From positions 12,530,530 to 12,594,529 of the forward strand of contig NC_087069.1 of the NCBI RefSeq assembly GCF_963678635.1: 64,000 nucleotides of DNA, given 5' to 3'. The DNA is from Symsagittifera roscoffensis. Its lineage: Eukaryota; Xenacoelomorpha; Acoela; Convolutidae. The stretch's first letter is position 1. Each line of letters starts with the position of its first letter. Shown one piece after another: positions 58,572 to 64,000 of this stretch. A program made the position numbers and the translations under genes. The notes beneath the pieces were generated by a model. It searched no databases and was not told the origin of the DNA. It worked only from the letters and a program-made list of their open reading frames with translations.

Positions 58572-58855
58572 ATCCGAGGATTTAGTAGTACGTAGCCAAC
58601 AACTAAACCGGACAGAATTGAGAACCAAACTGATGTTTCCTCACAGCTTAGTTTCGTCAAACAGAGTTTGTAGATACAGAAAGTCAATAATATTATAATT
58701 AAAATCATTTGAGACATGAAAACTACTTCAGATCTCGGTACGGTTACATTATTACAAAATTTCCAAGGTTTTCGCTCAACATTGTCATTATTTTCTTCAT
58801 AAACAAAATCAGTAATGATAGTTGCATCAGGTTCATCAACTGCTATTTCAGACAT
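58568..58855 (-). CDS. Two-helix membrane protein of Polinton
   Basis: 95 codons from the ATG at 58855. An acidic N-terminus is followed by TVPRSEVVFMSQ, a hydrophobic helix (MILIIILLTFCIYKLCL), and a second one (VWFSILSGLVVGYVLLNP) ending in Pro-Arg-Ile. A 'PRSxV..' segment before two membrane helices with a terminal 'GY-LxNP' is a recurrent Polinton/adintovirus protein, probably virion-membrane or host-membrane associated (inference). Its TGA overlaps the ATPase ATG by 4 bases, so the two are co-transcribed. The frame is intact. Confidence 0.65.
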   Translation of the reverse strand: MSEIAVDEPDATIITDFVYEENNDNVERKPWKFCNNVTVPRSEVVFMSQMILIIILLTFCIYKLCLTKLSCEETSVWFSILSGLVVGYVLLNPRI

Positions 58856-58895
58856 TTTGTTCAAAGTGAAAAAAAATTGTGGTTAAAAAAAATAT

Positions 58896-59216
58896 TTACT
58901 CTTCTGAACAGTAATAAATCTCATATCGAGTATAACTTGTACAGACATTACTATCACTATCATCCTCATCATCATACATTTGCAAAACATAGTTAGCAGG
59001 AACAACTTCAGTTTTTGCATGAACCATAATTTTTTTCACAGAGTCCTCATTCATTTTCTGTTGAATTTTTTTGGGTAGCTCACTGCTGGTTAGATCCAAT
59101 TGAACTCCGGGATGACGATGTTTGGGTACTAAGACCAGCTTGGGCAGGTAGACTCCTTGCTTGCTGGCTAACATTTCCAATATATTTGAATCGCTGGAAA
59201 TAGATGAATTGATCAA
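58896..59216 (-). CDS. Hypothetical Polinton protein
   Basis: A ~100-codon frame reads SDSNILEMLASKQGVYLPKLVLVPKHRHPGVQLDL and ends in a strongly acidic segment (YDDEDDSDSNV) and CSEE. The first ATG is internal (~59174); the frame opens just after the preceding gene's stop, and an acceptor-like TTTCCAG near 59190 leaves the start open. No family recognised. It lies in the minus-strand array 41 bases upstream of the membrane-protein start. Confidence 0.5.
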   Translation of the reverse strand: MINSSISSDSNILEMLASKQGVYLPKLVLVPKHRHPGVQLDLTSSELPKKIQQKMNEDSVKKIMVHAKTEVVPANYVLQMYDDEDDSDSNVCTSYTRYEIYYCSEE

Positions 59217-59431
59217 TCACAGGAAAAAAATCTTCGCAGAGTAGTCAATTCTTCTTCAGATAGAACAACTTGCTCTTTTCGTTGCACAATTTGGCCTCTG
59301 CAGTCAACGTGCTCTATTCGGGTCAATGAAATTTTAATATCACTCTCTGGGGTCATCCAGCCACAATGAACTGAATTTGGAGATAGATATGTCTCCATTT
59401 TGGCTAATCTCTCCGTGTTGATCATCGCCAT
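59213..59431 (-). CDS. Small Polinton hypothetical protein
   Basis: 72 codons with an ATG at 59431 (MAMINTERLAKMETYL). It reads VHCGWMTPESDIKISLTRIE..IVQRKEQVVLSEEELTTLRRFF, a short beta-rich module ending in a helix. This is loosely similar to PC4-type folds, but too short to assign. It abuts or overlaps the next gene and lies 6 bases downstream of the previous one. Confidence 0.5.
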   Translation of the reverse strand: MAMINTERLAKMETYLSPNSVHCGWMTPESDIKISLTRIEHVDCRGQIVQRKEQVVLSEEELTTLRRFFSCD

Positions 59432-59437
59432 TATTTT

Positions 59438-60866
59438 TCAACCAATCAAAAAATGCTTTGGATTTTTTAGAGCACAATGATTTTTGGAGTTGTAATGAGG
59501 TATATGTTTGCAGCAGTTTAAAAATTTGTTGTATTGTAAGTTTTCAACTCTTGGACAACCCAAATCATCAAGATTCTCTACTCTGCGGTCTAAATATTGG
59601 GCCAAGTAGTCTGCCTTTTCCTTTCCCGTAGTGTAGAATGAAGCTCCGGGATTCCTCAAAACAACACTTTGGATAATTTGGTTGAGATTTAAATATAAGT
59701 AATCACCACTATCCCAATGAAGTCCATGCAAGTAATTCGTTAGCCAGCTGTACGCTTTTTGCTCGAGTTTTCGAAGGGAATTAAAACTGACTGGTGGTAG
59801 AAAAATTAGTGAGTCGCTGTAGTCAGCGGTTGTGATTGCTAATTTTTTTAAAATTCAAGTGTTTTTCTTGTATCGAAATCCTTCCAAATCCAACACGACT
59901 GATCTTTCACTCAGCATTCCAACAAATGATAGAGTTTTGGTTTCCTCAATTTGATATATGAGCAAAACGTGATAGCGCTCAAGTGTCCAATCAGGCTGTT
60001 GTTACATTTCCACGGTAAAACATAGCAGTATGTGGGACCAGTATTGTAAACTTCACGAACAAAACCGGCGGCATCATGTAAAACAGCATGCTTTCGTAAA
60101 ATTTTTGAATCACTTAAATATTTGTCTACCGAAGAATTTTCTATCCCGATCACTCCACCATAAGGTCTCAGCTTGATAGCAACATCGTAGTTTCTATCGT
60201 TAGTAGTCGAGAAGAAGAATAAGGAACAAACTGCTAAGAAATAATTCCGACGGTTGGTGTTTTCTGGATACGTTTTTTTCAAAGTAATAAATATCTCATG
60301 GATAGTTTCCAAGTCCGTTGAAGTTACAGTTCGTTTTTCCAATTTCATTTTTAATTTTTGCTAGCACTTCTCCGACCTGCTTAATTTCAAGCCAATGGAA
60401 AAGAAAGTAACCTTCCAGATACCACTTACTTAGACCTATATCACGATGGTATATATTTAGATAAATTACCGGAAGTTTTTGATACTTTGAAAATTTATTA
60501 AAACAAAGTAGTTTTTTTTCGCACCAGCTCTTTCTCAATCATCATTGAGTTGAAATCACTTGAATTATCAAAGATATTTTCATAGGTAGCAAAGGTCAAG
60601 TCAGTTGCTTTTCCATATTTCTGTTTTGCATAAATACACCACGTTATGTGTAAAAGCTCATCCAGATAAAACTGTTCTTTACAACTTCCTGCAAATTCTC
60701 TCTTTGCAATTTCTTTGGCTCTCGACACGAAAGTTATATGACGATTGTGAATGTATTCGTATTTTATTCGACACCCAGTTGAAAAAACAGTGAAAGATAA
60801 ATGCTCCGAATCAATGTTACTTGTATGCCAACTTCCCATTAAGTTCGTTTTTTGCAATTCATTCAT
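59438..60866 (-). pseudogene. Large unassigned Polinton gene next to right TIR, three or four frames
   Basis: From the ATG at 60866 (MNELQKTNLMGSWHTSNIDS) the protein-like reading moves to another frame near 60520 (VIYLNIYHRDIGLSKWYLEGYF), to a third near 60330 (..RPYGGVIGIENSSVDKYL.., KHAVLHDAAGFVREV..TYCYVLPWK), and from 59.84 kb to a fourth (FLPPVSFNSLRKLEQKAYSWL.., LDRRVENLDDLGCPRV, NSKNHCALKNPKHFL). Together about 450 residues. I do not recognise a family. The C-terminal Cys/His pattern (CP..CKHIPHYN..HCALKN) recalls a zinc-binding end. It is the first gene inside the right terminus. Breaks sit at A/T runs. Confidence 0.5.
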
Positions 60867-60869
60867 TAT

Positions 60870-61150
60870 TCCCTAATTTTACTATTTTTTATGATTACGT
60901 TATTGTCTAGACGTAACAGCGACGACTGCAACCGGATTGCAACCTTGGTGAGTAATTATGGTTTACATACGTTTCAGTGTTAATACATTTAAATCATGGA
61001 AATACTCTACAGCATTCAATAGACCGTTAACACTATGCTGGCCAAAGCTATACTTGCTTGGTTTTATTACCCACTCCAAAAGTATGGCAGCATTCCAAGT
61101 CGAACGTACCAAAGGGCGAAAGAATGCTAATTTTTGCTTTTTTCTAAATT
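60870..61150. other. Right subterminal region of Polinton
   Basis: Non-coding sequence between the first minus-strand gene and the right inverted repeat. Promoter elements for the leftward genes would be expected here; no clear TATA box or repeat is visible. The plus frame at 60958-61182 runs into the inverted repeat and is not supported. Confidence 0.4.
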
Positions 61151-61152
61151 GG

Positions 61153-61424
61153 GTGAAAAAATTTTTAAGGATCCTACTTTGATTATCCGTCAGGGATCTA
61201 GAAATTTGCTACATGGGTATATGACTCTTGGTAAAATCCTCAGGGGGGAGGCCACCCAAAAATTTGGACCCTCAGGTGAGGATCTTGTAATCCACCAGCA
61301 AAATGCCGGCTGACTACAAGATAATTTAGGACCCCTTAGGTGTCGGATCTTAGGCGCCCACGTCTTATTTCAGGTGATTTTGCCCCCCCCCCCCTAAGGA
61401 TCCCTGGCGGCCCCTCATACTACT
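61153..61424 (-). repeat. Polinton right terminal inverted repeat
   Basis: Inverted copy of 44200-44482. It ends ..GGCCCCTCATACTACT at 61424, followed at once by AACTAC. The homopolymer is 12 C (61383-61394), nine bases shorter than on the left, and small indels occur near the 'aaataagacgtgg' segment. Confidence 0.93.
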
Positions 61425-61430
61425 AACTAC
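61425..61430. repeat. Polinton 6-bp target-site duplication, right
   Basis: AACTAC, identical to 44194-44199. Confidence 0.9.
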
Positions 61431-61583
61431 TCCATGATCTTTTTAAAGTAAAACTCGATGTGAACTTCTAAAGAAACTGAGAAAAAAGAGTTGCCCAGCC
61501 CAATCTTTGATACCCGTACTGTACGAATATATTACTTCTGGCGAAAAACACTCAAGTTTTTTATCCAAATAAAAAGTTTTTTT

Positions 61584-63358
61584 AGTACCTCGGGCTGAGG
61601 TGCTCGACCCATGATCCCACCGAAACGGTCGGACGATATCCGTTTTCGACTTTTTCAATTCCATTACTTAAGCTTTGCGCGACCCATCTTGCGACTTTGC
61701 GCGACCCAAATTAGATAAGTTGAGACTCCGTGCGACCCATGTTGTGACTTTGTGCGACTCATAATTCGACCGTGTTCGACTCATGATTCGCCCTCTTCTA
61801 CCCATGATTCGACCCCGTTCGACTCATGATTCGACCCTGTTCGACTTATAACTCGACCATTTTCGACCCAAGATTCGACCGTGTTTGACTCAAGATTCGA
61901 CCCTGTTCGACTCAAGGTTTGACCCTGTTCGACTCATGATTTCACCCTGTTCGACCCATGATTCGACCGTGTTTGATTCATGATTCGACCCTGTTCTACT
62001 CATGATTCGACCCTGTTTGATTCATGATTCGAGTTTGTTCGATTCATGATTCGACCCTGTTCGACTTATAGTTCGACCCCGTTCGAATCATGATTCGACT
62101 CTGTTCGACCCGTGATTCGACTTTGTTCGACTATAGTGTTCGTTCGATGTGATTCGACCCTCTTCGACTCATGATTGACCCTGTTTGACCCATGATGCGA
62201 CCGTGTTCGATTCAAGGTTCAACCCTGTTTGACTCATGGTTCGACCCAACACTCGAGCTTGTTCGATTCATGATTACACTCTGTTCGAATCATGATTCGA
62301 CCCTGTTCGACTCATGATTCGACACTGTTCGACTCAAGGTTCGACCTTGTTCGACTCATGATTCGACCCTGTTCGTCCCATGATTCGACCGTGTTCGATT
62401 CATGGTTCGACCCTGTTCGACTCATGATTCGACCCTGTTCGAGCTAGTTCGATTCATGATTCGACCCTGTTCGACTCTATCGATCTTGTTCGACTCATGA
62501 TTTGACCCTGTTCGACTCATGATTCGACTTTGTTCGACTCTATCGACCCTGTTCGAATCAAGATTCGACCCTGTTCGACTCATGATTGGACTTTGTTTGA
62601 CTATAGTGTTCGTTCGACCGTGATTCGACCCTGTTCGACTCATGATTCGACACTGTTCCAACCATGATTCGACCTTGTTCCACTCAAGGTTTGACCTTGT
62701 TCCACCCATGATGCGACCGTGTTCGATTCAAGGTTCAACCCTGTTCGACTCATGGTTCGACCCTGTTCGACCCAAGACTCGAGCTTGTTCGATTCATGAT
62801 TAGACTCTGTTCGACTCATGATTCGACCCTGTTCGACTCTATCGACCCTGTTCGACTCATGATTCGACACTGTTCAACTCATGATTCGACCGTATTCGAC
62901 TCAAGGTTCGACCTTGTTTGACTCATGATTCGACCCTGTTCGACCCATGATGCGACCGTGTTCAATTCATGGTTCGACCCTGTTCGACTCATGATTCGAC
63001 CCTGTTCGACCCTTGACTCGAGCTTGTTCGATTCATGGTTCGACCCTGATCGACTCATGATTCGACCCTGTTCGACCCATGATTCGAGCTTGTTCGATTC
63101 ATGATTCGACTCATGATTCGACCCTGTTCGACGCTATCGACCTTGTTCGACTCATGATTCGACCCTGTTCGACTCATGATTCGACTTTGTTTGAATCTAC
63201 CGACCCGGTTCGACCCATGATTTGACCCTGTTTGTCTCATGATTCGACTTTGTTCGACTATTGTGTTCGTTCGACCGTATTAATTCGCAAAAACAAATTG
63301 GACTCCGTTCGGCCGTGTCAGTCGAATCATCAGTCGAACACCTCAGCCCGGGTCACTT
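61584..63358. mobile_element. TIR-bounded element filled by a minisatellite
   Basis: The left edge reads AGTACCTCGGGCTGAGGTGC (61584) and the reverse complement of the right edge reads AGTGACCCGGGCTGAGGTGT, so ~26 bases are inverted with few mismatches on either side of the array. Both are preceded by TTTA, which may be part of a short target duplication. The interior is the 22-bp minisatellite at 61.68-63.29 kb. There is no transposase. It starts 154 bases after the Polinton target duplication. Confidence 0.7.
61680..63290. repeat. ~22-bp TTCGAC-based minisatellite array, ~1.6 kb
   Basis: The consensus TTCGACTCATGATTCGACCCTG (22) combines a 12-base TTCGACTCATGA and a 10-base TTCGACCCTG half-unit. 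Variants with 'tcgactctatcgacc' occur. A distinctive 'gactatagtgttcgttcg' segment recurs near 62130, 62600 and 63257, giving a loose higher-order spacing of ~470-655. The minus-strand frames (..MSRTGSNHESNKVDRVEQ..) are translations of the repeat and not genes. Confidence 0.93.
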
Positions 63359-63359
63359 A

Positions 63360-64000
63360 AATTTGATCAATTTCGAGTAAGACCCACCATTTCAAAATTG
63401 CTATACAAGAGCCTTGACCACCTAGCCACATGATCTGGGGACTAATAGTTGTAGTAACCCAATTCATTGTAGCATTTTTGTAAGAAATAAAATTTGGCTT
63501 TGTTTTGCTATGGCTCTTGCTTATACTAGATTTATATCCAGTTTCAACGGCCTTTTTTGGGTACAAGTATTGTAAAAAGTCGAAAAGTCCTAGCAATAAT
63601 TTGTTATGCAGAACCAAAACAAATCAAATATAAACATATTAGAGCTACATGCAATCATTATTTCAAGAGTCGTTTAATTTAGTAGCAATGGATTGTTAAA
63701 ATCTAATCACAACAGAGGTTTTTGAAGATTTATTTGAATGCTTTTCTAATAGCTTTAACTTATTCAACTTAGATGTAACTTGTTAAAAAACGATGTCTAT
63801 TTTAAGGTCTTGTTGAACGAAGGCAAACTCCACTTTTGAATATCAAAAGTGTAAAAATCGCAAAAAACGTGATGGATTTCTAGCTTCGAAAAAAAGTTGT
63901 TTTGCAGAATTTCCAGCGGAATGAAATTTTTGGTTATCGACCCAGTGAATATAATCTAAAAAGTGTCTAATATAATTAGTTGAAGTTCAAAGAGCCTTAA
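63360..64000. other. End of window, nothing recognised
   Basis: AT-rich sequence with no motif. The minus frame at 63357-63617 (86 codons) has no recognisable domain and begins in the inverted end of the minisatellite element. Confidence 0.4.

Larger units (their letters stand above)
44200..61424. mobile_element. Polinton/Maverick DNA transposon, 17.2 kb
   Basis: Both ends read AGTAGTATGAGGGGCCGCC inward, and the terminal inverted repeats extend ~275 bases. The flanks carry a perfect 6-base duplication, AACTAC, at 44194-44199 and 61425-61430, the size typical of Polintons. Inside are the hallmark genes: protein-primed PolB, retroviral-type integrase, adenovirus-type protease, packaging ATPase, double-jelly-roll major capsid and penton-like minor capsid. 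Most are on the minus strand. Polintons are self-synthesising elements related to adintoviruses, and many are thought able to form virions (established). Because nearly all core genes are broken as read, this copy is probably not autonomous. The intact ends and target duplication suggest a fairly recent insertion. Confidence 0.97.

Noticed and set aside
59160-59222. A very short intron between the 59.4-kb and 59.2-kb genes (GTGATT..TTTCCAG)
   Set aside because: It would be under 30 bases, below plausible spliceosomal size; adjacent genes with overlapping stop/start fit better.
62422-63240. Minus-strand frames with repeated MSRTGSNHESNKV-type products
   Set aside because: They are direct translations of the 22-bp minisatellite; the repeats vary in length so the frame is accidental.
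61680-63290. CRISPR array
   Set aside because: Units are contiguous 22-bp variants without unique spacers, in a eukaryotic-type sequence.
1-64000. A non-standard genetic code, because TAA, TAG and TGA all occur in otherwise open frames
   Set aside because: The intact host exons (42055-43613, RING gene) and intact Polinton genes use ordinary stops, and all three codons occur as breaks alongside frameshifts, which fits pseudogene decay.

Overview
This is an AT-rich animal genomic window, most likely from a nematode. The evidence is a 50-base GT-AG intron (12179-12228), acceptors ending in TTTCAG or TTTTAG, small host exons, and a high load of decayed transposons. I see no bacterial-type operons, rRNA or CRISPR. 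The species cannot be named from the sequence.

Layout. 1-4.46 kb: A/T-rich degenerate tandem repeats and a 1.4-kb direct duplication; each copy carries the same 219-codon minus-strand frame broken only by in-frame stops. 4.46-11.1 kb: small broken reading frames (one a C2H2 zinc-finger relic) and a 455-bp inverted-repeat element with a 9-bp target duplication. 11.8-13.8 kb: the clearest small host genes, a two-exon membrane protein and a two-exon RING-finger protein. 14.7 kb: a tRNA-Ile-like (SINE-like) sequence. 15.6-41.1 kb: a retrotransposon graveyard. It holds a minus-strand LTR-element integrase, three copies of a 1.48-kb tandem unit flanked by duplicated integrase pieces, and a long G-poor, A/C-rich stretch of plus-strand Ty3/gypsy-like gag-pol ruins, including a 3 x 1.19-kb amplification of the integrase segment. 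42.0-43.6 kb: a large exon of a predicted nuclease/SF1-helicase-like host protein.

44200-61424 is a Polinton/Maverick element bounded by ~275-bp inverted repeats and a perfect 6-bp target duplication (AACTAC). It carries protein-primed type B DNA polymerase, adenovirus-type protease, double-jelly-roll major capsid, penton-like minor capsid, basic core protein, retroviral-type integrase, FtsK/HerA-type packaging ATPase, a two-helix membrane protein and several unassigned genes. These are mostly on the minus strand; a short plus-strand block at 51.3-52.5 kb is separated from the minus genes by a diverged 162-bp tandem repeat that may be a bidirectional control region. The set corresponds to replication, integration, packaging and virion assembly. 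As read, however, nearly every core gene has homopolymer frameshifts or in-frame stops, and a 416-bp hAT-type element with a perfect 8-bp target duplication sits inside the polymerase, so this copy looks inactive or is partly affected by assembly indels.

Just past the Polinton, 61.58-63.36 kb is a minisatellite of ~22-bp TTCGAC-based units bounded by inverted terminal sequences, so it looks like a TIR transposon filled by a minisatellite. The last 0.6 kb shows nothing recognisable.
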